From: UBA5543 sp964464965
Lineage (GTDB): Bacteria; Bacteroidota; Bacteroidia; Chitinophagales; Chitinophagaceae
Direction of reading: 5' to 3'
DNA: 64,000 nucleotides
NCBI GenBank assembly: GCA_964464965.1
Contig: CAYXHM010000006.1
Coordinates: forward strand, 62,001-126,000
Position numbers and translations under genes: made by a program. A model generated the notes under the pieces. The model was not told the origin of the DNA. It was given only the letters and a program-made list of their open reading frames with translations, and did no database searches. Shown piece by piece: positions 27,327 to 35,706 of this stretch. How positions within the stretch are numbered: the first letter of the stretch is position 1; each line of letters opens with the position of its first letter.

Positions 27327-27725
27327 ATGGTAACAGATCCGATAGCAGACTTTTTAACCCGTATCCGTAATGGCCAGATGGCACGCCACCGTATTGTGGA
27401 AATCCCTGCCTCTAACGTTAAAAAGCGTATGACGGAAATCCTTTACGAAAAAGGTTATATCCTGAAGTACAAATTTGAAGATGATAACAAGCAAGGTATC
27501 ATCAAAATAGCATTAAAGTATAATGCTGAAACTAAAGAACCGGCTATCAGATCATTAGAAAGGGTTAGCCGCCCGGGTTTGCGCCAATACGCAAAACCAA
27601 ATGAACTGCCACGTGTAATGAGTGGTTTGGGTATAGCTATCGTTTCTACATCAAAAGGTGTAATGACGGATAAAGAAGCCCGCACACAGAATATCGGCGG
27701 TGAAGTAATGGCAGCAATTTATTAA
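27327..27725 (+). CDS. rpsH: 30S ribosomal protein S8
   Basis: The 132-residue protein has DPIADFLTRIRNGQMARH at the start and VMSGLGIAIVSTSKGVMTDKEAR at the C-terminus. S8 organises the 16S central domain and in E. coli represses the spc operon; a mirrored mechanism here is not shown. Confidence 0.98.
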   Translation: MVTDPIADFLTRIRNGQMARHRIVEIPASNVKKRMTEILYEKGYILKYKFEDDNKQGIIKIALKYNAETKEPAIRSLERVSRPGLRQYAKPNELPRVMSGLGIAIVSTSKGVMTDKEARTQNIGGEVMAAIY

Positions 27726-27739
27726 TAACAATATCGGGG

Positions 27740-27780
27740 GCAGATACATTAAGCCATCTATACTAGGCTGACCGGTCTGC
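27740..27780 (+). promoter_or_regulatory. Possible two-helix RNA structure between rpsH and rplF
   Basis: In the 83-bp gap, GCAGA (27740-27744) can pair with TCTGC (27776-27780), enclosing AGCC (27752-27755) paired with GGCT (27766-27769). The helices are short, so this is only a candidate translational control element. Confidence 0.25.
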
Positions 27781-27808
27781 TTCTTACACAAATAAATACA
27801 TAGAAATT

Positions 27809-28363
27809 ATGTCTCGTATAGGCAGAAATCCGATTGCATTACCTAAAGGTGTAACAATCACAGTTGGTAAAGACAACGTAGTAACAGTAAAAGGTCCTAA
27901 GGGCGAATTGAAAGAGTCTATCGACCGCGATTTGACTGTAGAAATATCTGATACCGAAATATTGGTAAAAAGGCCTACAGACCAGATCCGTCATAAGGCT
28001 GTACATGGCTTGACCCGTGCGCTGGTACAAAACATGGTAACAGGTGTTACAGAAGGTTTTAAGAAAGAACTTGACCTGGTAGGTGTGGGTTTCCGTGCTG
28101 CTATAACAGGGCAAACACTTGATATGGCGCTGGGTTATTCTCACAATATCATTTTTGATCTGCCAAAAGAAATAAAAGCAGATGCTAAGATGGAGAAGGG
28201 TATTCCTCCAAGAATTACCCTTGAGAGTATTGATAAACAATTGCTGGGCCAGGTAGCTGCCAAGATACGCAGCCTGCGCAAGCCGGAGCCATATAAAGGT
28301 AAAGGTGTACGCTATGCTGGTGAGATAGTTCGTCGTAAAGCTGGTAAGTCTGCCGGTAAATAA
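27809..28363 (+). CDS. rplF: 50S ribosomal protein L6
   Basis: The 184-residue protein has SRIGRNPIALPKGVTI and VVTVKGPKGELKESI, and the C-terminal AAKIRSLRKPEPYKGKGVRY motif. Two L6 repeats of normal length are present. A strong hairpin follows. Confidence 0.98.
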   Translation: MSRIGRNPIALPKGVTITVGKDNVVTVKGPKGELKESIDRDLTVEISDTEILVKRPTDQIRHKAVHGLTRALVQNMVTGVTEGFKKELDLVGVGFRAAITGQTLDMALGYSHNIIFDLPKEIKADAKMEKGIPPRITLESIDKQLLGQVAAKIRSLRKPEPYKGKGVRYAGEIVRRKAGKSAGK

Positions 28364-28375
28364 TAAATAACTCGT

Positions 28376-28405
28376 TTCCGCCTGGCAACAGGCGGAAGCT
28401 TTTTT
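28376..28405 (+). terminator. Terminator-like hairpin between rplF and rplR
   Basis: TTCCGCCTG (28376-28384), a GCAA tetraloop and CAGGCGGAA (28389-28397) form a perfect 9-bp stem followed by GC and T6. It lies inside a cluster normally read as one transcript, so it may attenuate rplR and later genes. Confidence 0.72.
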
Positions 28406-28473
28406 GAAATATAAGTAAACAAATATCCGGTAGCTCTCGCCCAGGTGGGAAGCCCGTAAAAAAATAGAATAAT

Positions 28474-28833
28474 ATGGCACTTGATAAAAAAGTAGTACGT
28501 CGCCAGAAATTACGCTGGAGAATACGCGCAAAAATAAGTGGTACAGCATCGCAACCCCGCTTGTCTGTTTTCCGCAGTAATAAAGACATCTACGCACAAC
28601 TGATAGATGACACTACAGGTACTACACTGGCTGCTGCAAGCTCTCGTCAGAAAGATGTTGCTACCCAATCCGGCACTAAAGTAGAAAAGTCTGCTCTTGT
28701 TGGTAAAGTATTAGCGCAAAAAGCACTGGCATTAGGCATTGAAAAATGTGTTTTTGACCGTGGTGGATATTTGTATCATGGACGTGTAAAGTCTGTAGCG
28801 GACGGAGCTCGTGAAGGCGGCCTTAAATTCTAA
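28474..28833 (+). CDS. rplR: 50S ribosomal protein L18
   Basis: The 119-residue protein has RLSVFRSNKDIYAQLIDD and FDRGGYLYHGRVKSVADGAREGG, diagnostic for L18, which binds 5S rRNA with L5. It starts about 70 bp after the hairpin that follows rplF. Confidence 0.97.
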   Translation: MALDKKVVRRQKLRWRIRAKISGTASQPRLSVFRSNKDIYAQLIDDTTGTTLAAASSRQKDVATQSGTKVEKSALVGKVLAQKALALGIEKCVFDRGGYLYHGRVKSVADGAREGGLKF

Positions 28834-28869
28834 GTAAAATTATTATTGAACTTTTTCTATAAAGATCTG

Positions 28870-29388
28870 ATGTCAAAATTTAATCCAAATCGAGTAAAAG
28901 CCGGAGACCTGGAATTTCAGGAGAAAGTTGTATCTATTAACCGTGTTGTGAAAACAACAAAAGGTGGTCGTGCATTCAGTTTTTCTGCCTTAGTAGTGGT
29001 AGGTAATGGTGCCGGTGTTGTAGGTCATGGCCTTGGTAAAGCAAAAGAAGTACAGGAAGCTATTACTAAAGGTATAGACGATGCTAAGAAGAACCTGATA
29101 AAAGTGCCTGTATTGCATGGTACTATTCCTCACGTACAGTTTGCTAAAGAAGGTGCAGCTAAGGTTTTGATAAAACCGGCGGCGCATGGTACCGGTGTGA
29201 TAGCCGGAGGTAGCATGAGGGCTGTGCTGGAGAGTGCAGGTATTACAGACGTACTGTCTAAAAACCTGGGTTCTGCAAATCCGCACAACGTGGTTAAAGC
29301 TACATTTGCTGCTTTGGGCCAATTGCGCGAGCCAGTACGTGTTGCTAAAGACCGCAACGTGAATCTGAAAAAAGTATTTAACGGTTAA
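28870..29388 (+). CDS. rpsE: 30S ribosomal protein S5
   Basis: The 172-residue protein has VVSINRVVKTTKGGRAFSF and GVVGHGLGKAKEVQEAI, followed by the S5 C-terminal GSANPHNVVKATFAAL. I chose the ATG at 28870 (MSKFNPNRVKAG). An upstream in-frame TTG at 28846 would add eight non-conserved residues. Confidence 0.97.
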   Translation: MSKFNPNRVKAGDLEFQEKVVSINRVVKTTKGGRAFSFSALVVVGNGAGVVGHGLGKAKEVQEAITKGIDDAKKNLIKVPVLHGTIPHVQFAKEGAAKVLIKPAAHGTGVIAGGSMRAVLESAGITDVLSKNLGSANPHNVVKATFAALGQLREPVRVAKDRNVNLKKVFNG

Positions 29389-29444
29389 TTGCATCAGCAT
29401 TCCGTATCTTATTGAATATTAATTAATTGAATAATAACAGCGTC

Positions 29445-29627
29445 ATGGCTAAGATAAAAGTTAAACAAACCAAGAGTGGCATTGACCGCCCTGAATACCA
29501 GAAGCGTACACTTGTTGCGCTGGGTTTGCGCAAAATGAACGCTACCGTTGAAGTGGAAGCTACTCCCCAGATATTAGGAATGGTGAGAACAGTAAGCCAC
29601 CTGGTAACTGTTGAAGAGGTAAAATAA
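29445..29627 (+). CDS. rpmD: 50S ribosomal protein L30
   Basis: The 60-residue protein MAKIKVKQTKSGIDRPEYQK continues to LVALGLRKMNATVEVE, matching bacterial L30. The ATG at 29445 is preferred to an upstream in-frame TTG at 29427. Confidence 0.96.
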   Translation: MAKIKVKQTKSGIDRPEYQKRTLVALGLRKMNATVEVEATPQILGMVRTVSHLVTVEEVK

Positions 29628-29685
29628 TTTATTAATTATAACTGCGAGCGGTTTACATTCCGCGCAAGTTCAAAAATCGTAACAA

Positions 29686-30132
29686 ATGCAATTACACAAT
29701 TTAAAGCCGGCTGCAGGAGCAGTAAAAGATCGTAAACGTGTTGCACGTGGTGAAGGTAGCGGTAGTGGTACAACAGCCGGTAAAGGTAACAAAGGCCAGC
29801 AGGCACGTACAGGTTATCAATCTAAGAAAGGCCACGAAGGTGGACAGATGCCTATTCAGCGTCGTATGCCTAAACGCGGTTTCAAAAATATGAACAGGGT
29901 AGAATATAAAGTATTTAACCTGGGTGATATTGACTTCCTCGTAGAAAAATACGAAATAAAAGAGTTTTCACTGGATAATTTATACATCAACGGTTTAATA
30001 AGCCGCACAGACCTGGTAAAGGTCCTGGGTGTTGGTGAGTTGAAGTCGAAAGTAGCTTTTAAAGTGAACGCTGCAAGCGAAAGTGCCAAGAAAGCTATAG
30101 AAGCAGCAGGCGGTAGTTTAGAACTGCTTTAA
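29686..30132 (+). CDS. rplO: 50S ribosomal protein L15
   Basis: The 148-residue protein has the Gly/Lys-rich L15 N-terminus (RVARGEGSGSGTTAGKGNKG) and GGQMPIQRRMPKRGFKN, with a C-terminal domain of normal length. A terminator-like hairpin follows at 30148. Confidence 0.97.
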   Translation: MQLHNLKPAAGAVKDRKRVARGEGSGSGTTAGKGNKGQQARTGYQSKKGHEGGQMPIQRRMPKRGFKNMNRVEYKVFNLGDIDFLVEKYEIKEFSLDNLYINGLISRTDLVKVLGVGELKSKVAFKVNAASESAKKAIEAAGGSLELL

Positions 30133-30147
30133 GTAATTTTTTAACGG

Positions 30148-30178
30148 AAAGACGCATTTGGTAAAATGCGTCTTTTAT
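30148..30178 (+). terminator. Terminator-like hairpin between rplO and secY
   Basis: AAAGACGCATTT (30148-30159), loop GGTA and AAATGCGTCTTT (30164-30175) form a perfect 12-bp stem running into T-rich sequence. It starts 16 bp after rplO and could reduce readthrough into secY-map. Confidence 0.75.
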
Positions 30179-30217
30179 CGTTTATTCGCATTTCATTATA
30201 GATTAACAATTGTCCCA

Positions 30218-31570
30218 GTGAAGAAACTAATAACCACGCTTAAAAATATCTGGAGTATAGACGAGCTCCGTAAGCGTATTGTATATACCCTGATGCTGAT
30301 ACTGGTTTACCGTATAGGTAGTTACATAGTATTGCCAGGTATAGATCCACAAATACTTGCTTTAGAAGGTAGCCAGGAAGGCCTGTTAGGGCTTTTTAAT
30401 ATGTTCGCAGGCGGCTCATTCAGTCGTGCATCCATTTTTGCATTGGGTGTTATGCCTTATATCTCTGCCTCAATATTTATGCAACTAGCAGGTATTGTGG
30501 TACCCCAGATATCTAAATTACAGAAAGAAGAAAGCGGACGCCGCAAGGTGAACCAATATACACGTTACCTTACAGTTGTGGTGACAGCATTCCAGGCAAG
30601 TGCTTATGTTGCTTACCTGAAAACACAGAGCGCAGCAGCTATCATTCCTGAGTTCGGTACATTCATGTTCTGGTTATCAACAGTTGTTGTACTTACTGCA
30701 GGTACATTATTTGTAATGTGGCTGGGTGAGAAGATAACAGACCGTGGTATTGGTAATGGTGTTTCTCTGCTCATTATGGTCGGTATATTCGCCCGTCTGC
30801 CAGAATCTCTTATGCAGGAATTCAGCGCTAAAAACCTTGGCGGTGGCGGTGGTTTACTTATATTCCTGTTGGAAATGGCCATGTTCATAGCTGTAATAGT
30901 TGGACTGATATTGCTGACACAGGGTATCCGTAAAATACCATTGAACTATGCACGCCGTGTAATAGGCAGCAGCAATGCAGCCCGCGAAATTACCGGTGGT
31001 TCACGCGACTTTATTCCTCTGAAAGTAAACTCTGCTGGTGTTATGCCTATCATATTTGCCCAGGCAATTATGTTCATTCCGGCTACACTTATAGGGTTTA
31101 CTGATAATGAAACAGCACAAGGGTTTGTAAGGTCGTTATCTGACTATACATCTGCGCCGTACAACATAATATATGCTATACTGGTTATTGCGTTCACGTA
31201 TTTCTACACAGCATTGATATTCAACCCAACAGAAATGGCTGATAATCTGAAGCGTAATAACAGCTTTATACCAGGTGTAAAACCCGGTGAGGATACAGCT
31301 AACTATATAGCTACTATTATGGATCGTATAACATTACCGGGTGCAGTATTTCTTGCACTGGCAGGTATTCTTCCAGGTATAGCAGCACTTCTGGGTGTAA
31401 CAAGTGGTTTCGCTTCATTCTATGGGGGTACTTCTATGCTGATAGGTGTGGGCGTGATACTGGATACTTTACAACAAATAGAAAGCCACCTGCTGATGCG
31501 CAAATACGATGGCTTAATGAAAACCGGACGTATATCAGGCCGCCAGCCTGCAGCAGGAGCGTCTGTGTAA
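30218..31570 (+). CDS. secY: Preprotein translocase subunit SecY
   Basis: The product of about 450 residues has ten hydrophobic segments and SecY motifs such as ASIFALGVMPYISASIFMQL, WLGEKITDRGIGNGVSLLIM and the NPTEMADNLKRNNSFIPGVKPG loop. It forms the protein-conducting channel of the inner membrane and would export the many signal-peptide proteins in this window. I chose the GTG at 30218 (MKKLITTLKNIW). The upstream TTG at 30158 lies inside the hairpin and adds non-conserved residues. Confidence 0.96.
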   Translation: MKKLITTLKNIWSIDELRKRIVYTLMLILVYRIGSYIVLPGIDPQILALEGSQEGLLGLFNMFAGGSFSRASIFALGVMPYISASIFMQLAGIVVPQISKLQKEESGRRKVNQYTRYLTVVVTAFQASAYVAYLKTQSAAAIIPEFGTFMFWLSTVVVLTAGTLFVMWLGEKITDRGIGNGVSLLIMVGIFARLPESLMQEFSAKNLGGGGGLLIFLLEMAMFIAVIVGLILLTQGIRKIPLNYARRVIGSSNAAREITGGSRDFIPLKVNSAGVMPIIFAQAIMFIPATLIGFTDNETAQGFVRSLSDYTSAPYNIIYAILVIAFTYFYTALIFNPTEMADNLKRNNSFIPGVKPGEDTANYIATIMDRITLPGAVFLALAGILPGIAALLGVTSGFASFYGGTSMLIGVGVILDTLQQIESHLLMRKYDGLMKTGRISGRQPAAGASV

Positions 31571-31578
31571 AATAGCAT

Positions 31579-32397
31579 ATGATACATATCAGGAGCAAAG
31601 AAGAAATTGAAATAATAAGAAAAAACGCCTTAATGGTAACTGCCACCTTAACCGAGGTGGCAAAGTTTTTAAAGCCGGGTATAACTACCCTGTCTATAGA
31701 CACTATGGCAGAAACGTTTATACGCGATAACGGCGGCACACCATCATTTAAAGGTTATGGTCCAAGGAATAATGCATTCCCCGCATCCCTGTGTATTTCT
31801 GTAAACGAAGTGGTCGTGCACGGCTTTCCGTCTAAGTATGAACTAAAAGATGGAGATATCGTATCTGTAGATTGTGGTTTTTACAGGGACGGTTATCATG
31901 GGGATCATGCTTATACATTTGCCATAGGTAATGTAAAGGAAGAATACCTGAAACTGATGCGTGTTACCAAGGAAGCCCTTATGCTGAGCATTGCACAGGC
32001 TAAAGAAGGAAACAGGGTCGGGGATATTTCTTATACCGTAGAAGATCATTCACACCGTAAGAACGGTTATGGTGTAGTGCGAGAATTAGTAGGGCATGGA
32101 GTGGGGCGTAACCTGCATGAAGACCCGCAAGTACCTAATTATGGACGCAGGGGCGATGGTAAGCGCCTGAAAGAGGGCATGGTTCTGGCCATTGAACCTA
32201 TGATAAATTTAGGCACACACCAGGTATATACTGAAGATGATGGCTGGACAATTGTAACAGCTGATAAAAAGGTATCTGTACATTATGAGCATACCACTGC
32301 TGTCGGGAAGATTAAAGGAGAAAACCTATCAGACTTCGGTCCCATTGAGGAGGCGGAGAGAAGCAATCCCGAGTTGAATACCGGACATTTGAGTTAA
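31579..32397 (+). CDS. map: Type I methionine aminopeptidase
   Basis: The 272-residue protein has the pita-bread fold metal ligands: DGDIVSVDCGFYRDGYHGDHA (two aspartates), ELVGHGVGRNLHEDPQVPN (His) and VLAIEPMIN (Glu), with the last Glu in HYEHTTAVG. It removes the initiator methionine. It follows secY by 8 bp, as usual, but infA and the alpha operon do not follow. Confidence 0.96.
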   Translation: MIHIRSKEEIEIIRKNALMVTATLTEVAKFLKPGITTLSIDTMAETFIRDNGGTPSFKGYGPRNNAFPASLCISVNEVVVHGFPSKYELKDGDIVSVDCGFYRDGYHGDHAYTFAIGNVKEEYLKLMRVTKEALMLSIAQAKEGNRVGDISYTVEDHSHRKNGYGVVRELVGHGVGRNLHEDPQVPNYGRRGDGKRLKEGMVLAIEPMINLGTHQVYTEDDGWTIVTADKKVSVHYEHTTAVGKIKGENLSDFGPIEEAERSNPELNTGHLS

Positions 32398-32412
32398 TAT
32401 ACTTTGCTACTG

Positions 32413-32440
32413 AAACCCTGCCTCTATGGCGGGGTTTTTA
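32413..32440 (+). terminator. Terminator ending the S10-spc cluster
   Basis: AAACCCTGCC (32413-32422), loop TCTAT and GGCGGGGTTT (32428-32437) form a 10-bp stem with one G-T pair followed by a T-run, 15 bp after the map stop. Confidence 0.88.
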
Positions 32441-32666
32441 TTATTACAAATCAGCTAATGTCTTCAAAAACTTTATTATAATCGGATGTAGCTGCAGCAG
32501 AAAATCCCGCACCAGGCTAAAAAATCATTTTTTGACGGCTTTCAGGCCCTGTTAACTACCATAACTCTATGATTTTGAACATCTGCAAAAAAAATAAAAT
32601 AAATAGTCATTTAGACTATGGTATTTTTTATTTTTGTATTAACTTAGTGTGGCCTTTTACTTAACA

Positions 32667-34340
32667 ATGAATGTGATAAGATATATTATCTGTTTTACTG
32701 TTGTGCTGTATTGTAATGATGCAGCGGGACAAGCTTTGCAAAAGGCGCTGACAGACACATTCTTTTACGACAATAACTGGCAGGAAGTACCTCCTAAAAA
32801 AGCACAATTATACAGGCCACCGGTAGAAAAAAATGGTGAAAGGTACCACGTAAAATACTATTATTCCAACCATATTCTTTATTACGAAGGGATTGTAAAG
32901 CCCGGGAATGTGAAGGGCAAACAATCTATAGACCCATTAGTAGCAATTGGCGATGGAGAATTTACCTACTATGACGAAAATGGTGTAAAAAACAATGATG
33001 GTCAATACACCAATGGCATTGCTAGTGGCATATGGAAAGAATACTATAATACTGGCAACCTGAAGTGTATTAAAAAGCACGACAATGGGCAACAGCAGCA
33101 ATATATTGTGAACTACTACGACGCAACTGAACTAAAGCAAAGCGAAGGTGCTATGGTTGGTGTGTTGAAAAGTGGCAAAATGCAATATAAACGTGACGGG
33201 CGTTGGGTATATTATAACCAGCAAGAAAATAATAAAGCTGCTATAATTAATTTTTCAGCAGGTGTGCTGGATGGGGATGTGCAATTCTATGATTCTACTA
33301 CAGGAAATATTATACTGAAGGGCAAGTATTCATTAAATATGAAATCAGGCCAGTGGACGTATTATAACCCTGTAAACAAAATGCGTACAGCTATCATCAA
33401 TTTTGAAAGAGGTGAACCGCATGGAGACTTGTTTGTTTTTTATCCTGGCACAGGCAACATGAAGCAAACCGGCGTTTACAGCCATGGTAAAAGACATGGG
33501 TTGTGGAGTGGGTTGTATGACTGTAAAGACCGGCGCATACAATGGCAGGCAGACTATAAAAAAGACCGTGCAAGCATTGTGTATTACGATTCTGCCAATA
33601 ACGACAGGGAAATACGTAAAGGCAACCTATATGTTCACCAGAGGGTAGGGCTATGGCTGGAGTACCACCCTGAAAATGGCAGATTGAAAACCAAAGAAAC
33701 TTACAACAATAACCTGTTAGAAGGTGTAGTGGTAAATTATGACAAAAATGGTTTTATAACTTCAGAGCTTTCATACAGCCGTGGTTTGAAAAATGGCAGA
33801 AGTGTTTATTACTTTGAAGGGAAAACGGACGTCTGGACAACCGCAATATTCTACGACGATGATGTTCAGAAACTACAGATAAATTATCCATCAGGGAAGC
33901 CCAAACGCGTTGTAGATGAGCTAAAACTTGGCGATGAAAGCAGCATTTGCTACACAGAACAAGGAGGAAAAGAATCTTGTGATGAATTGAATACTGATGC
34001 TCATTTTAATGGTGATGTAACAGCCTATATAGGAAGCAACCTGAAGTATCCTGAAGAGGCGAAGCTCTTAAAAATGGAGGGAAAGGTTAAGGTTGGTTTT
34101 ACAATTGGTGAAGATGGAACAATAAAGAACCCGTATATTATTGAAGGCTTTGACAGCAGGTGCGATGAGGAAGCCTTAAGACTTGTTGCGCAGATGCCTG
34201 CGTGGAAACCTGCATCTATAGATAATACCCCTGTCGCTACTAATAAAATACTACCTATAGTGTTTGCCATAAACCCGTCTGAAATGCACGCCCAGGTGCT
34301 GGTTGACAGGGATAATATAATAGGCGATTTCTCAGAGTAG
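32667..34340 (+). CDS. MORN-like repeat protein with TonB C-terminal domain
   Basis: The product of about 557 residues has a signal peptide (MNVIRYIICFTVVLYCNDAAGQ). It then has many degenerate MORN-type repeats of about 22 residues, such as GEFTYYDENGVKNNDGQYTNG and HGLWSGLYDCKDRRIQWQ-like units. The C-terminal about 90 residues form a TonB C-terminal domain (YPEEAKLLKMEGKVKVGFTIG, then MPAWKPASI). Classic TonB has an N-terminal anchor and proline-rich linker; here MORN repeats replace them. It is likely a periplasmic or surface protein rather than the main energy transducer. I chose the ATG at 32667 over GTG 32649 because it gives a clean signal peptide. Confidence 0.8.
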   Translation: MNVIRYIICFTVVLYCNDAAGQALQKALTDTFFYDNNWQEVPPKKAQLYRPPVEKNGERYHVKYYYSNHILYYEGIVKPGNVKGKQSIDPLVAIGDGEFTYYDENGVKNNDGQYTNGIASGIWKEYYNTGNLKCIKKHDNGQQQQYIVNYYDATELKQSEGAMVGVLKSGKMQYKRDGRWVYYNQQENNKAAIINFSAGVLDGDVQFYDSTTGNIILKGKYSLNMKSGQWTYYNPVNKMRTAIINFERGEPHGDLFVFYPGTGNMKQTGVYSHGKRHGLWSGLYDCKDRRIQWQADYKKDRASIVYYDSANNDREIRKGNLYVHQRVGLWLEYHPENGRLKTKETYNNNLLEGVVVNYDKNGFITSELSYSRGLKNGRSVYYFEGKTDVWTTAIFYDDDVQKLQINYPSGKPKRVVDELKLGDESSICYTEQGGKESCDELNTDAHFNGDVTAYIGSNLKYPEEAKLLKMEGKVKVGFTIGEDGTIKNPYIIEGFDSRCDEEALRLVAQMPAWKPASIDNTPVATNKILPIVFAINPSEMHAQVLVDRDNIIGDFSE

Positions 34341-34344
34341 TTTT

Positions 34345-34491
34345 CTACAGATTAACAGCTGCCACCAGGCAAACAAGTATAGCTACAAACATGATGATTT
34401 TCTGGGTAACTTCCTTACGTACTATATCATTAGCTTTTACTGCTGCTGTATTAGATGTCTGTGCGTAGTTGATGTTTAATGTTGCGTGCAT
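34345..34491 (-). CDS. Small single-helix membrane protein (48 aa)
   Basis: On the minus strand an ATG at 34491 opens a 48-codon frame ending with TAG at 34345. The product starts MHATLNINYAQTSNTAAVKA and has a C-terminal helix IIMFVAILVCLVAAV. It fills most of the gap between the MORN/TonB gene and rluF and has no competing ORF. The polar N-terminus and terminal hydrophobic helix suggest a tail-anchored microprotein. Function is unknown; it could also be chance, but the clean topology favours a real gene. Confidence 0.5.
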   Translation of the reverse strand: MHATLNINYAQTSNTAAVKANDIVRKEVTQKIIMFVAILVCLVAAVNL

Positions 34492-34687
34492 GATTTTGTT
34501 TGTTTTAAAGTGTGTTTTTTATTCTTTGTTTTGAAACGCTGTGTTTAGTTTCTGTTTTGATGATGCAAAGATGCAACGCATAGCAGCCTCCTTCCAAAAA
34601 ATGGTTAATGCTTAACGGGGAGTTTAAAATTGGTTAACGAAGTGTTTTGTTAACGATTAACCAATCATTAAGATACTTGAAAAGATG

Positions 34688-35662
34688 TTATTTGCGTTTC
34701 CGCCACTCTTTATAGCTGGTTTTTGCTGTCTTTCCGGTAGCTGTAGCGGGTTTGGTAGTTTTTTTGCCTATAGCATTTGGTGTGGAAGCCGGTTTTTTAT
34801 TCGCTTTGTCTTTAGTCTTTACAGGCTGTGTGGCAGGTTGTTTAAATTCTCTTGATTGTTTAGGCCTGGCTGCGTTTTTGCTTTGCACCCGTATATTTAC
34901 CGTCATGTCAGAGGCTTCTTCAGTTTTTGATGATGAGGCTATCATCCTGTTCATCTCTTCTATTTCCTGTGCTGTAAGTGCCCGCCATGCACCTACCTGC
35001 AACGTACCCAGTTTTATATTCATAATGCGGATACGTGTTAATGTAACCACTCTATAGCCCAGGTGCTGACACATACGGCGTATTTGCCTGTTCATACCCT
35101 GTGTCAGTATTATCCTGAACCTTTTGTTGCTCTCTTGTTTTACTACACATTTCCGGGTCATTTTGCCCAGTATAGGCACACCATTGCTCATTTGCTGTAT
35201 GAAGTCCGGTGTTACCGGCTTATCTACCATAACAACATATTCTTTTTCATGGTAATTGCCTGCGCGTAGCACCTTGTTTACAATATCACCATCGTTTGTA
35301 AGCAATATCAGCCCGTCCGATTCTTTGTCAAGCCTGCCTATCGGGAATATCCGTTTAGGATAGTTGATATAGCTGATGATATTTGTACGGTCTTTTAAAT
35401 CGGTTGTAGAAGTAATTCCTACAGGTTTATTAAAGGCGATATATAGTGGAACGTGTTTTTTGTTTTTTTTAAGGGGTTCACCGTCTATCTCAACGTTATC
35501 GCCAATAGATACCCTGCTGCCACTTCTGGCAAGTTTATTGTTTATGGTAACACGTCCCTGTTCTATATACTCATCGGCCTCCCTGCGCGAACAGAATCCT
35601 GTAGCGCTTATATACTTGTTGAGGCTTATTGCTTCGTTGTTATCTTGAAATTGCTGGCTCAT
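34688..35662 (-). CDS. rluF: 23S rRNA pseudouridine synthase (RluF type)
   Basis: The product of about 324 residues has an S4 domain (SLNKYISATGFCSRREADEYI), the catalytic motif IGRLDKESDGLILLTNDG with the active-site Asp, and the RluB/E/F-type segment GMNRQIRRMCQHLGYRV. It converts a uridine in 23S rRNA helix 80 (U2604 in E. coli). The C-terminal about 80 residues are Lys/Thr/Pro-rich and disordered, common in Bacteroidota and able to bind RNA. I chose ATG at 35662; a GTG at 35695 would add 11 residues of weak similarity. Confidence 0.88.
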   Translation of the reverse strand: MSQQFQDNNEAISLNKYISATGFCSRREADEYIEQGRVTINNKLARSGSRVSIGDNVEIDGEPLKKNKKHVPLYIAFNKPVGITSTTDLKDRTNIISYINYPKRIFPIGRLDKESDGLILLTNDGDIVNKVLRAGNYHEKEYVVMVDKPVTPDFIQQMSNGVPILGKMTRKCVVKQESNKRFRIILTQGMNRQIRRMCQHLGYRVVTLTRIRIMNIKLGTLQVGAWRALTAQEIEEMNRMIASSSKTEEASDMTVNIRVQSKNAARPKQSREFKQPATQPVKTKDKANKKPASTPNAIGKKTTKPATATGKTAKTSYKEWRKRK

Positions 35663-35706
35663 ACACCTCTTATATACTTGTGTGTCCACGCACACTCTTT
35701 TACTTA

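Noticed and set aside
27839..28597. 252-codon minus-strand frame over rplF-rplR
   Set aside because: It is antisense to two ribosomal genes and the hairpin between them; composition is that of a shadow frame.
30158..30217. N-terminal extension of SecY
   Set aside because: The extra residues are not SecY-like and lie across the terminator hairpin; GTG at 30218 fits the family.
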